Shown here: piece after piece, positions 32,443 through 41,176 of the stretch
Layout of the letters: each line of letters opens with the position of its first letter
Position numbering within the stretch: position 1 is the first letter of the stretch
NCBI GenBank assembly: GCA_045118075.1
Contig: JBGUOI010000202.1
Location: 32,441 to 96,440, forward strand
Length of the DNA stretch: 64,000 nucleotides
From: Merdiplasma sp045118075
Lineage (GTDB): Bacteria > Bacillota > Clostridia > Lachnospirales > Lachnospiraceae
Reading direction: 5' to 3'
Notes under the pieces: generated by a model
Told to the model about the DNA's origin: nothing
The model's input: only the letters and a program-made list of their open reading frames with translations
The model's database searches: none
Made by a program: the position numbers and the translations under genes

Positions 32443-34053
32443 TCACGAATGCATCCTGCGGTACAGCGCGGGTTTAATGCCCACGACCTTTGTAAAAGTC
32501 TGGCTGAAGTACCGGCTGTCCTTGTATCCCACCTGTTCGCCGATGGCCGCCACGGTCTCGTTCGTGCCCCGCAGCAGCTCCTTCGCTTTCTCCATGCGCA
32601 CCCAGATCAGGTACTGGCTGAAGTTCATGTCCGTCTCTTTCTTGAAAAGGACGCTGAAATAGACGGCATTCAGTCCAACGATATCCGCCAGGTCCTCCAG
32701 CACGATCTTTTCGGCATAGTGTTCATCCACAAAAGCTTTGGCCAGTCTCACCGGCCTTGCCGATTCGCTCTCTGCAGCCTCGCGGCTCATCTCCAGGTAA
32801 CGCCTCAGTTCGCCGGTCAGGTATTTTTTCAGCCTGGTCAGTGAATTGCAGTTCCGGCAGTGACGGATGACTTTTTTCCGGTGCCTTCCCAGTTCATCTT
32901 CCTCACCGCCGACACAGTCAAAGAACAGTTCGACGATCTCCGATGCGATCTCATAGATCCCGCCCTGGTCCGCTGTCTCCAGCGAGGCATAGTCGTCAAA
33001 GAGTTTCCCGATCAGGGCATTCATCTGGTCAGCGCTGTAACTTTCAATATAGCCGGTCAGTTCCTCCGCCGCTCCTTTTACCGGGCTCACATAGGGCGTC
33101 AGTTCACCCAGCGAATCCCGGTAGATCAATCGGCCGGTCCCCATCCGGATCCTGTACATCGCTGCCTGGTAAGCCTCGCGGATGGAGAAACGGATCTGGC
33201 CGAATTCCGTCTTTTCCCCGCCGATCCCGATCGTGACTTCATAATCTTCGTACCGCATCAGGTAAGATGTGATCTCGGAGAGGATCGTCCCGATGCATCC
33301 CCGGATCTCCCTGGAGACGGAAGCCTCATAGTTGAACAGGCAGTAGATGTTCAGCCATTCCTTCTCACAGCAAAGCACTTCCTCCGCGAAATTGCCCAGG
33401 CTCTGTTCGACGATCGCGGATATCTTCTCGACGATCGCCAGCTCCCTCCGGCGGCTCGAATTTTCGGGGTCAGAGCAGTCGAGCTTGATGTCGATACCCC
33501 TGAAGCATCCGCCTGTCAGTTCCACCGGAGCGTCATCGGCCGCGATGGCCGCGTCCGGATCGTCTCCTTCCTGTTCGATAATGTTCAAAAGAAAATCCCG
33601 CTTGATCAGCTTCCGGCCCTGGTCCGCCACCTGGCGCATCTTCTGACGCTCAAGCCGGTCAAGTTCTCCCTTTTTCAGCGTCCCGACAACTTTATGCAGC
33701 GTCTCGTTGAGTTCTTCCTCATTGATGGGCTTGAGCAGATAGCCCTCCACCTCATACTGAAGGGCGCGGTGCGCATACTCGAATTCCTTGTAGCCGCTGA
33801 GCACGATAAAGCGGATGTCCGGAAAGAGCTTCCTGGACATCTCGATCAGGTCCAGCCCGCTGATCTTGGGCATGCGTATATCCGTGATCACAATATCGGG
33901 CTTATCCGTGCAGATCGTGTCATAGGCGATCTGTCCGTTGAGGGCAACCCCCTGGCATTCGAGTCCGAGCTCGTCCCAGTGGATCAGTTTCCTGATCAGC
34001 TCGCCTATTCTCGCCTCATCTTCCACGATCAGCAGTCGATGCTTTTTTTCCAT
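32443..34053 (-). CDS. Response regulator with AraC-type DNA-binding domain (YesN type)
   Basis: The 536-residue protein has an N-terminal receiver domain (phospho-acceptor Asp58 in VITDIRMP, Lys108 in LLKP), a ~300-residue middle region as in YesN proteins, and a C-terminal double helix-turn-helix (LEDLADIVGLNAVYFSVLFKKETDMNFSQYL...EQVGYKDSRYFSQTF). It is the partner of the kinase encoded directly downstream and likely activates the ribose-type ABC/kinase operon. Its start lies six bases after the MATE gene stop, so it is probably co-transcribed with that exporter gene. Confidence 0.94.
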   Translation of the reverse strand: MEKKHRLLIVEDEARIGELIRKLIHWDELGLECQGVALNGQIAYDTICTDKPDIVITDIRMPKISGLDLIEMSRKLFPDIRFIVLSGYKEFEYAHRALQYEVEGYLLKPINEEELNETLHKVVGTLKKGELDRLERQKMRQVADQGRKLIKRDFLLNIIEQEGDDPDAAIAADDAPVELTGGCFRGIDIKLDCSDPENSSRRRELAIVEKISAIVEQSLGNFAEEVLCCEKEWLNIYCLFNYEASVSREIRGCIGTILSEITSYLMRYEDYEVTIGIGGEKTEFGQIRFSIREAYQAAMYRIRMGTGRLIYRDSLGELTPYVSPVKGAAEELTGYIESYSADQMNALIGKLFDDYASLETADQGGIYEIASEIVELFFDCVGGEEDELGRHRKKVIRHCRNCNSLTRLKKYLTGELRRYLEMSREAAESESARPVRLAKAFVDEHYAEKIVLEDLADIVGLNAVYFSVLFKKETDMNFSQYLIWVRMEKAKELLRGTNETVAAIGEQVGYKDSRYFSQTFTKVVGIKPALYRRMHS

Positions 34054-34059
34054 TTAAGT

Positions 34060-35409
34060 TTACTCCTGTTGAACATCGTCCACTTTCATATTCTTAAGTT
34101 CCGACGCCGCCATGGGCACCGTCAGCGCGAATGCGCACACATCCGCCGCGGCCTGCGTGATCTCGACTCCGAAAAGCCCGAACAGCCTCGGCAGTATCAA
34201 AATCAGCGGAATAAAGAAGATTCCGTTCCTGGCCGCCGAAGTAATGCTCGCTTTCACCCCTTTGCCGATGGACTGCAGCATCATGTTGGAGGGAACCGTA
34301 GTCCCCATCAGCGGCAGCGCCGCCGCCTGCCAGCGAAGTGCCGTCGTTCCCACCGCAATGACGTCCGGATCTTTCCTGAAAAGCCCGATCAGCTGCGGCG
34401 CAAAAACCATGCACAGCGCACATACCGCGGTCAGTACAATGGTCCCGTACTTCACGCAGAAGAAATACCCTTCTCTCACCCGCCTTTTCAGGCCGGCGCC
34501 GTAATTGTACGAGCACATGGGCTGATACCCCTGCCCGAACCCGATCAGGGCGGAAACGGTCATCATCAGGATGCGCGTCACGATGGACATGCCCGCGATC
34601 GCCGCATCGCCTCCCAGGCTTCCCGCCGCCGTATTGAGCAGCAGGGTCGCGACCGCCGCCATCCCCTGTCGGAACAGCGAAGGCGCGCCGCCGTTTAAGA
34701 TTCCCAGAAGGTATGTCCGGTTAAACCGCACGTTCTTTATATTCAGACGGATATTCTCGCCTCTGGAGCTGCCGATTAGCAGCACGATAAAGCTGGTGAT
34801 CTGCCCCATGACAGTGGCGACCGCCGCGCCGGCCACGCCCATGTGAAGCCCCAGAATCAGCAGCGGGTCGAGGAAAAGGTTCATGACCGCCCCGCACATC
34901 AGGCCGACCATCGCGTAGATGGCGCTGCCCTGGAAACGCAGCTGGTTGTTCACTACAAACTGGCCGCACATGAACGGAGCTCCAACCAGGATGATCCGCA
35001 TGTAAGTCATCGTGTCCTCAAGCGTGGTCGGTGTTGCTCCCACCCACAGCGCGATCCGCCTCAGGTTAAGGATGCCTCCGACCGTCAGGCAAAGCCCGAT
35101 CAGCAGCGCGACCGCAAATCCCGTGGAGGCCATCTCATTCGCTTCCTTCTCCTTCCCCGCGCCGAGCGCCCTGGAAAGAAAGTTTCCCGAACCGTGGCCG
35201 CAGAAGAACCCGAAAGCCTGGATGATCGCCATCACCGAAAACACCAGGCCTACCGCCGCGGTCGCCTGGGTCGAGATGCGTCCGACAAAAAAAGTGTCCG
35301 CCGTATTGTAGATACCGGTCACGAGCATGCTGATGATCGTCGGGATCGCCAGATGAATGATCAGCTCCGGAACCGGAGTCTGCGTCATGAGTTCATGTCT
35401 GTTTTTCAT
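34060..35409 (-). CDS. MATE-family multidrug/metabolite exporter
   Basis: The start at 35409 follows GGGAG and gives 449 residues with about twelve helices. Marks of the MATE family include IPTIISMLVTGIYNTADTFFVGRIS, FGFFCGHGSGNFLSRALGAGKEKEANEMAS, and GFGQGYQPMCSYNYGAG in the second half. It exports a compound by cation antiport. It is the first gene of the tight cluster leading into the two-component system (6-bp gap), so its substrate may be linked to that signal, but this is only inference. Confidence 0.93.
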   Translation of the reverse strand: MKNRHELMTQTPVPELIIHLAIPTIISMLVTGIYNTADTFFVGRISTQATAAVGLVFSVMAIIQAFGFFCGHGSGNFLSRALGAGKEKEANEMASTGFAVALLIGLCLTVGGILNLRRIALWVGATPTTLEDTMTYMRIILVGAPFMCGQFVVNNQLRFQGSAIYAMVGLMCGAVMNLFLDPLLILGLHMGVAGAAVATVMGQITSFIVLLIGSSRGENIRLNIKNVRFNRTYLLGILNGGAPSLFRQGMAAVATLLLNTAAGSLGGDAAIAGMSIVTRILMMTVSALIGFGQGYQPMCSYNYGAGLKRRVREGYFFCVKYGTIVLTAVCALCMVFAPQLIGLFRKDPDVIAVGTTALRWQAAALPLMGTTVPSNMMLQSIGKGVKASITSAARNGIFFIPLILILPRLFGLFGVEITQAAADVCAFALTVPMAASELKNMKVDDVQQE

Positions 35410-35431
35410 AATGCTCCCACAATCCTTTATT

Positions 35432-35447
35432 CTACAAAGTATTGTAG
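35432..35447 (-). promoter_or_regulatory. Extended -10 promoter with overlapping inverted repeat (MATE gene)
   Basis: On the minus strand, TGCTACAAT gives an extended -10 (TACAAT at 35441-35446), about 35 bp before the start codon. It sits inside the inverted repeat CTACAA-4-TTGTAG (35432-35447), a plausible repressor site. No clear -35 is seen. Confidence 0.4.
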
Positions 35448-35533
35448 CATATCCGGGAGGGAAATGCACCGGCCGGCGGTTTCCCACTTTTGCCTTTTCA
35501 TGCGTACCTAGGACCAGAACAAACTTGCTTTCC

Positions 35534-35574
35534 CTACGCCCGTTTCCCGTTTTCGTCCCCGCAGGCGGGCGTAG
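35534..35574. repeat. Hairpin element D, similar to the core of element B
   Basis: The perfect 9-bp arms CTACGCCCG (35534-35542) and CGGGCGTAG (35566-35574) are separated by a 23-base loop. On the minus strand the sequence TTATCT, the arm, then CGGGGACGA recurs in the same order in the core of the palindrome at 21952-22122. It lies upstream of the MATE gene and beside the palindrome at 35651-35740. No gene is seen in this 373-bp gap. Confidence 0.5.
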
Positions 35575-35650
35575 AGATAAGATGAAAAGGGACGATCCTA
35601 TGTCATTCTATGATGACCGGACCGTCCGAAGTCATGTGCAGCTTGAAAAA

Positions 35651-35740
35651 CATAAATGACAAATACAAAAGGATCTTAAGCCTATGCCGCAGCGTTTTCA
35701 AAAGCGGCAAATAGCTTAAGATCCTTGTATTTGTTTTATG
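35651..35740. repeat. Long palindrome, family C copy 1
   Basis: The arms 35651-35681 and 35714-35740 pair over CATAAA, ACAAATAC and AAGGATCTTAAGC with two small bulges. The loop contains GCCGC/GCGGC. Three blocks (35666-35681, 35690-35710 and 35714-35727) are identical to blocks of the element at 59018-59206. It lies 42 bp after the S41 peptidase gene, and on the minus strand the stem is followed by a TTTTT run, so it could terminate that gene. Confidence 0.7.
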
Positions 35741-35782
35741 TGTTTATGTCAAAATGACTCTAACGGCCGTCCCCTCTCATCT

Positions 35783-37566
35783 TCAGGCCGCGTTCTCCAT
35801 CTCCTCTTCTCCCGCAAACCAGCTGTTCATCATTTCATCGAGAGCGGCCTCATCGAAGTAGGCTGAGAAGGAAGGAAGATCCGCATCCATGCCGGCCAGG
35901 TTTGAAAGCAGATTTCCGATCGAGTTTTCCTTCGGCTCGATCGGCATATCGACGGCGCAGCCGCCTTCTACATCAACTCCCTGTGAATCGATCAGCTGCC
36001 ATTGAGCGGAGGACATCACATAGGATAATCCGAGCGCGTCGCTTCCCATCTGGATGCAGCATGAACCGCCGGTGGTCGGCTCACCGATGACTGCTGCGCC
36101 GCCTTCCCGGGCGACGATCGGGAACAGGTTGCCGCAGGAGAAAGCATGACGCGTCGTCAGGATACCGTAATTGAAATCATAACGGGCTTCTTTGTCCTTT
36201 TCGTCAAATACGCCGTTGAAATCCGAATCCGTCTCAAAAATGACCGTCATCTTCTGTCCCGTCACTTTGTTGATACCGTACAGCCGGTCCTGGCCGGTGG
36301 TCAGGGCGAGTATCGCCATCAGCACGTCGGAACTTCCGCCGGCGTTGCAGCTTAAGTCGAAGATCACATTTTTGATCCTGGGGTTTTCCGAAGCCTTTTT
36401 TAATCCGGCAGCCACAATGCCCACGCAGTCCGAAGGCAGGTCGCCTCCGTTCTCATAGTACTGCTTCCAGGCTTCTTCATCCGGCATAAATCCATCCAGT
36501 CGGATGATTGCCGTGCTGCCGCTTTCAATGTAATCTTTGCTTCCCCATTTCAGCGTACGCTGTATTTTAATACCCTCGTACAGCGTCATCTTTAAATCGA
36601 CATTGCTTTCAAGCAGGCTGCTTGTATATGCCGGTGTCAGTTCGCCGATCAATGCTGTCCCCTCACCGAGTGCAGCCGGATAGGACGCCATCGTTCCGGC
36701 ACTGGTAAATACGGTATGACCGTCGCCCAGGTAGACCATGAACAATCTCATCATAGCCTTTAAGTAATCCGCCAGTCTCGGGGACAGCAGTCCTTCTTTG
36801 ATGGCTTCTCCTTCTGTTCCAAGACCGGTGATCGCCGCATCAAGGCCCTTTTCAAGCAGGGCTTCATCCAGTTTAGCCACGCCTGGATGCCCGAAGAAAT
36901 GATCAAAATTGAAGCAGAGCCCGCCATAGCTGTATCGGATGACGTCTTCCGGTCTGTCTCCTCCGGTCAGGAGGTTCTGAAACAGTTCCGACATGTAAAA
37001 GCCTTCTATAGGTGCCATCTGAAGGTCTACCCTCTGTGAATAAAGGTTTTCGCCGTTATAGACCATATAGGCGGTCGAAATATCTGTCATCATATTTGAC
37101 ATGATAAAAACCGGCAGGTAGATGTCCTCCGAATCCGCATAGACTTTGATGCCGCATCCCCTTCGATGGGTGTCTGCGGATAAGCAAAAGCGATCCAGTC
37201 CGGCACCGTGATCACGCCCGATTCGGGATCGCAAAGAAGCTGAGCGCCGACTTCATTTTCAAGCGCGAAGGTTCCGTCTTCATTTTCATGAAGAGTCAGT
37301 GTCTGATTCTTCATGAACCGGCAGTATTCCTTCATCCCGATATACGGGACATTCGGCGCTTCCTCATAGAAGCGCAGCGCAAGCTCACCGGCCTTTTCTC
37401 CTTCTGAAAAGACGGTTGTCATCTTTTCCGTACAGCCGGTCTGCGCAGATTCGATCTGCGTTTCCGCAGCACCGGTTTCTGTTTCTGTTACCGTCTCCGC
37501 TGCTGCAGGCACGGCAAGCATGCAAACAACGGCTGCTGCGGCTGTCAGTTTCTTTAAGTTCATCAT
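35783..37566 (-). pseudogene. Secreted S41-type serine peptidase, frameshifted
   Basis: Two overlapping frames make one protein. The first part (from 37566) has a signal peptide (MMNLKKLTAAAAVVCMLAVPAAAE) and runs in frame to about 37155. The second frame continues from there to 35783 with the S41 catalytic half: LDGFMPDEEAWKQYY, VIFDLSCNAGGSSDV, and the likely nucleophile Ser in RHAFSCGNLFP. A shift of one base near 37150-37165 is needed to join IEGD to GIKVYADSEDIYLPVF. This may be a real mutation or a sequencing error; no slippery heptamer is visible. It follows degV by 44 bp. If intact it would cleave proteins outside the membrane. Confidence 0.75.
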
Positions 37567-37610
37567 AAATGTGTCTCTTTCTCCTTTAATAATCAGCAAC
37601 GGAGTCTGTC

Positions 37611-38465
37611 TTACGGTTCCACAAAAACTTCCAGTCCCAGCAGGCCCGGCCCGGTATTATTGGCCAGCGTCGCCGTGATCTGTTTGGTAAAGAGCACCTG
37701 TGCATTCGGCAGTTTTTCTTTCACCAGTGCTTCCAGCTTCAGCGCTTCCTCATGTGCGGCTCCTTCTCCGACTATGATCCAGCACTTCTTATTTCCGGCC
37801 ACATTCAGCGCTTCTTCGATCAGACGGCTTTTGCCGTTTCGGCTGCCGCGGATCTTGGCCACGGTGTAGTAAATGCCCTCCGGATTGCACGAAATGATCG
37901 GCTTGATGTGCAGCATTTCTCCGACGAACGATGCTACCAGGCCGATCCGGCCGCCGTGACGCAGATATTTGAGCGTGTCCATGTAAAAGAAGATGCGTGA
38001 ATCCTGGTTCTTCTTTTCAAGGCCTTCGACCAGCTGTTCATATGTCCAGCCTTCCGCACGCTTTCTTGCTGCCCACAGCGCGAAGATCCCGCTTCCGAAC
38101 GAAATGTTCCTGGTGTTATATACATACACGTTCAAATCCTCAAAATCCTTCGCTGCCATGGCAATCGTATTGCCTGTACTGCTCAGATGCGAGGAGATCG
38201 CGATCGCGATCACATTTTCATATCCCTTATCCTTCAGCGACTGAAGCAAGTCATGAACCTCACCCAGTGAGGGCGTCGAAGTAGATGGAATCTCTCCCGG
38301 AAAGCGGTTGTAGATCATCATCGGATCGATATCGATCCCGTCATAATAATCATTCTCCGGATAGATCACATGCAGCGGAAGAAACTCAATGCCTTCCTTC
38401 TCGCACAGTTCGAACGGCAGGTCTCCGCCGGAATCCATAACGATTGCAGTCTTGTATTTATTCAT
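37611..38465 (-). CDS. DegV-family fatty-acid-binding protein
   Basis: The start at 38465 lies eight bases from AGGAG, giving 284 residues. The DegV fold is clear: TAIVMDSGGDLPFELCEKEGIEFLPLHVIY at the N-terminus, PSTSTPSLGEVHDLL, AIAISSHLSSTGNTI with the lipid head-group-binding Ser, and DTLKYLRHGGRIG. DegV proteins of the FakB type present fatty acids to the FakA kinase for phospholipid synthesis. No fakA is in the window, so the precise role is uncertain. It has its own promoter and is followed by the S41 peptidase gene. Confidence 0.93.
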   Translation of the reverse strand: MNKYKTAIVMDSGGDLPFELCEKEGIEFLPLHVIYPENDYYDGIDIDPMMIYNRFPGEIPSTSTPSLGEVHDLLQSLKDKGYENVIAIAISSHLSSTGNTIAMAAKDFEDLNVYVYNTRNISFGSGIFALWAARKRAEGWTYEQLVEGLEKKNQDSRIFFYMDTLKYLRHGGRIGLVASFVGEMLHIKPIISCNPEGIYYTVAKIRGSRNGKSRLIEEALNVAGNKKCWIIVGEGAAHEEALKLEALVKEKLPNAQVLFTKQITATLANNTGPGLLGLEVFVEP

Positions 38466-38490
38466 GATCATCACTCCTGCAGTTTGAAAC

Positions 38491-38513
38491 ACGACTTCAC
38501 GTCGTTTATTATA
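38491..38513 (-). promoter_or_regulatory. degV promoter with palindrome at the start site
   Basis: On the minus strand, TATAAT lies at 38508-38513, with no strong -35. Right after it, ACGAC-5-GTCGT (38491-38505) covers the expected transcription start. It could be a repressor site or a leader hairpin. The degV start codon is ~30 bp further on. Confidence 0.5.
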
Positions 38514-38555
38514 CCACATGCTTATATTGAATGGTATATTTTCGCCGTTTAAGAA

Positions 38556-38589
38556 GGGCTGCCGCAGTGAACGTACACTGCGGCAGCCC
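38556..38589 (-). terminator. Strong 14-bp hairpin after the Dlt-like operon
   Basis: The perfect arms GGGCTGCCGCAGTG (38556-38569) and CACTGCGGCAGCCC (38576-38589) have a 6-base loop; on the minus strand TTCTT follows. It ends the surface-acylation operon 26 bp after the carrier-protein gene. The same GGGCTGCCGC/GCGGCAGCCC arms reappear in the terminator at 53491-53520. Confidence 0.8.
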
Positions 38590-38614
38590 CTTGTCAGCGG
38601 TTTTTTTCTGTTTC

Positions 38615-38839
38615 TCAGCCTTTGAGTCTCTGGATCATGTTCCACATCCGCTGCGCGGAGTTGAAGTTATCGGGAATGATCTCCGCGGGGGAGAGGGTGA
38701 TCCCGAACTCATCGCTGATCTCGGCGATGATGGAGATGATCTCGAAGGAGGACAGCAGTTTGTCGTCCACGAGTGCTTCCTCGTTTTCGAAGTCGACATC
38801 GGGGCAGATCTCTTCCAGAATGTTCATCAGTTCTTCCAT
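38615..38839 (-). CDS. dltC: Dlt-type acyl/peptidyl carrier protein
   Basis: This 74-residue acidic helical carrier protein has the likely phosphopantetheine Ser at ~31 in DDKLLSSFEIISII (D-S-L is the usual context, here S-S-F). It would receive an activated acyl or D-alanyl group from the adenylating enzyme encoded one base upstream and pass it to the MBOAT protein of the same operon. It resembles D-alanine carrier protein DltC. An AAAGGAG site precedes the start. Confidence 0.85.
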   Translation of the reverse strand: MEELMNILEEICPDVDFENEEALVDDKLLSSFEIISIIAEISDEFGITLSPAEIIPDNFNSAQRMWNMIQRLKG

Positions 38840-38840
38840 C

Positions 38841-40349
38841 TTATAACGTCTCCTTTAATTTTTTGCGGTCGATCTTGCCGTTCTTGGTGATAGGCAGTTC
38901 CTCCAGGTTCACAAAGCGGTTCGGGACCATAAAGTCCGGAATGATCTTCTTCAGTTCCGACGCGATCGTCTTTTTGTCACCTTCTCCCTGGTAGAAGCAG
39001 ACGATCTTGTTTTTCCTGTCGTCAAACAGGACGCAGCTTCTTCTGACGGCATCCACCTTTTCAAGCGCGGATTCGATCTCGCCAAGCTCGATGCGGTGTC
39101 CCATGTGCTTGATCTGGAAATCCTTGCGGGAGGTAAAGCACATCTCGCCCCTCTCGTTGAAGTAACCCAGGTCGCCGGTCCGGTAGATCAGCTCCAGATA
39201 CGCATCGTTTAAGGGGTTCTGGACAAAGGCTTTGTCGGTCTGCTCCTTATTCCGGTAATATCCAAGGGCCAGCGCCGTCCCGCTTACGCAGATCTCTCCC
39301 TTTTTGCCGGTCTCGGCCGGAGTGACGAGCCTGTCGCTTTCATCCAGCAGAAAAACGGTCTCATTCGGGAACGGGATCCCGATGGGCAGATTATCACCCG
39401 GTTCGAAGTTTCTGTCAACCTTATAATAGGTGCAGTTGCAGGTGATCTCCGTCGGTCCGTACAGGTTGACGAAGGAAGCATCCGGGTAGTAGGAGCGCCA
39501 GTAGTTGAGGCAGCGGATGGGCATGGTCTCTCCGGAGAACATGATGCGGCGAATCTTTTCCGGCACCTTGTAGGAAAGGCCGTTCAGCGTGGATACGATC
39601 GCCAGTGCGGATACCGCCCAGGTCAGGGAGGTAACTTCCCTTTCGATCAGGCGGTCGATCAGCAGCATCGGGAAAGAGAACAGTTTCCTGGGCAGGATCT
39701 CCACCCGCGCTCCCGAGAAAATGCCGCTGTAGATATCCTTAACGGACACATCGAAATCCCACGGAGCCTGGTTTCCGAGCACATCGTCCGGGCCGATCCC
39801 GAAGATCTGCGTAAAGCAGCCGATGAAATCGATCACCGACCGGTGAGAGACCACAACGCCTTTGGGCACTCCGGTAGAACCGGAGGTGAACAGCACATAT
39901 AAAGGCAGCACGTCGGTCATCCTCGAGCGGATATCCTGCAGGGCCTCATCATTCGTCTTTGACTCCAGAAGCTGCTGCGGAGAGAGCTTCACTCCGTCGT
40001 AAGTCAGTTTCGCGGCCAGCGCCTCATTTTCAGGCGATACGATCATCACGCGGCTGCGGAGCGTTTCAATGATCCTGTTCAGGCGCTCGATCGGCTGCGC
40101 CGCGTCAAGGATCACATAAAACCCGCCGGCGCAGACGGTGCCCATCATCATCTCGATCGTGACGACGCTCTTCTCCATCAGGATCATCACCGGGCGGCCA
40201 AAGCATTCGTACGGCGCAAGGCCGCTGCCCACCGCGCACGCTTTCTGCAGAAGTTCACTGAAAGTGCAGGCACTTTCTTCATCCGCAAACGCAGTCTTAT
40301 CCGGCCATGTCCGGGCCGATCTTTCCAGATAGTCAAGAATATTGATCAT
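38841..40349 (-). CDS. dltA: DltA-like amino-acid adenylating ligase
   Basis: The 502-residue adenylation domain protein has the AMP-binding core LFTSGSTGVPKGVV (~153-166), NLYGPTEITCNC, YRTGDLGYF, and the C-terminal lysine in TKNGKIDRKKL. The substrate pocket stretch PWDFDVSVKD (~197-206) matches the D-alanine-activating DltA type rather than other NRPS domains. It activates the amino acid with ATP and loads it on the carrier encoded next (1-bp gap). Its ribosome site is weak (GAGG). Confidence 0.88.
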   Translation of the reverse strand: MINILDYLERSARTWPDKTAFADEESACTFSELLQKACAVGSGLAPYECFGRPVMILMEKSVVTIEMMMGTVCAGGFYVILDAAQPIERLNRIIETLRSRVMIVSPENEALAAKLTYDGVKLSPQQLLESKTNDEALQDIRSRMTDVLPLYVLFTSGSTGVPKGVVVSHRSVIDFIGCFTQIFGIGPDDVLGNQAPWDFDVSVKDIYSGIFSGARVEILPRKLFSFPMLLIDRLIEREVTSLTWAVSALAIVSTLNGLSYKVPEKIRRIMFSGETMPIRCLNYWRSYYPDASFVNLYGPTEITCNCTYYKVDRNFEPGDNLPIGIPFPNETVFLLDESDRLVTPAETGKKGEICVSGTALALGYYRNKEQTDKAFVQNPLNDAYLELIYRTGDLGYFNERGEMCFTSRKDFQIKHMGHRIELGEIESALEKVDAVRRSCVLFDDRKNKIVCFYQGEGDKKTIASELKKIIPDFMVPNRFVNLEELPITKNGKIDRKKLKETL

Positions 40350-40375
40350 TTCAAAAGCCTCTAATCTTCCTTAAG

Positions 40376-41161
40376 TCACATCAGCTGAATATCCCGGATG
40401 TATGCGGCCGGGAAATTGTCGTGCTTGTCCTTCGGCACCGGGAAATAGTCGTTTCCGAGCCGGATCGTATGCGGGATGTCAAAGATGTTTCCGTTGATCA
40501 TCGTCCATCCGTGTCCCCACATGGCACAGGTCTTGATATTCTCATAGCCGATGGCGTTGGCCATATAGGCAAAGCCGGCTGCAAAACGGTAGCAGTTGGC
40601 GTACCGCTCCTTATCCTTGCGAAGGTACAGTTCCCTGGCGCAGATGACATCCCAGTTATCGATGCTTAAAACATCCTCACCCTCCGCCCGGTACGGGAAC
40701 TTGCGAAGTTCAAACAGGCAGGCGTAGAGCTTCTGGCGCCAGGTCATCGAAGGCCGGATGAATTCGTCCGCCCACTCACTGTAGCAGGCCATCGTCTCCG
40801 CTTTCGCCCTCACGGCGTCCGAGTCTACGATCGCCTCGCCGTTCTCATCGATCCGGATGCCGTTGATGGTGGTATCCGCATCCGCATAACCTTCGGCTTC
40901 GTTGGCATACCGGAAATGATAGAACTTGTCATCGACCTTTCGCCAGCCGTGAAGCTGGAACCCGTTGTCATCAAACAGGCACTTCTTTCCGTCGATCTCG
41001 TTAAGGCCGGTGACGAGCGCCCCGTCCTCTCCTTTATAGAAATAATATCCCTTTTTCTCCACCCAGACGTTTTTGTCATCGCCCTGGGCGGCAAGGGCTG
41101 TCAGCACCCATACTGCTGCCATCAGGACGGCCAGCAGGGCTGCTGTCATTTTCCGCTGCAT
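40376..41161 (-). CDS. Secreted transglutaminase-like protein with wall-binding repeats
   Basis: After a signal peptide (MQRKMTAALLAVLMAAVWVLTALAAQ), residues ~30-110 hold two to three choline-binding/CW-type repeats (GYYFYKGEDGALVTGLNEIDG, LFDDNGFQLHGWRKVDDKFYHF). The C-terminal part has a transglutaminase-like triad: Cys190 (RYANCYRFAAGFAYM), His217 (WGHGWTMI) and Asp228 (IFDIPH). It may cleave or cross-link peptides at the wall. Its place inside a Dlt-like operon, between the DltD-like and DltA-like genes, is unusual and suggests a role in surface modification. Confidence 0.8.
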   Translation of the reverse strand: MQRKMTAALLAVLMAAVWVLTALAAQGDDKNVWVEKKGYYFYKGEDGALVTGLNEIDGKKCLFDDNGFQLHGWRKVDDKFYHFRYANEAEGYADADTTINGIRIDENGEAIVDSDAVRAKAETMACYSEWADEFIRPSMTWRQKLYACLFELRKFPYRAEGEDVLSIDNWDVICARELYLRKDKERYANCYRFAAGFAYMANAIGYENIKTCAMWGHGWTMINGNIFDIPHTIRLGNDYFPVPKDKHDNFPAAYIRDIQLM

Positions 41162-41176
41162 AAAATGATCATCTCC

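Noticed and set aside
35500..35600. Guanidine or other exporter-linked riboswitch upstream of the MATE gene
   Set aside because: The hairpin does not match the known ykkC, mini-ykkC or PRPP/ppGpp layouts that I can recall, and it is 125 bp upstream of the start; kept only as element D.
37090..37234. Programmed -1 frameshift in the S41 peptidase gene
   Set aside because: No X-XXY-YYZ slippery heptamer or downstream pseudoknot is visible in the overlap; mutation or sequencing error is simpler.
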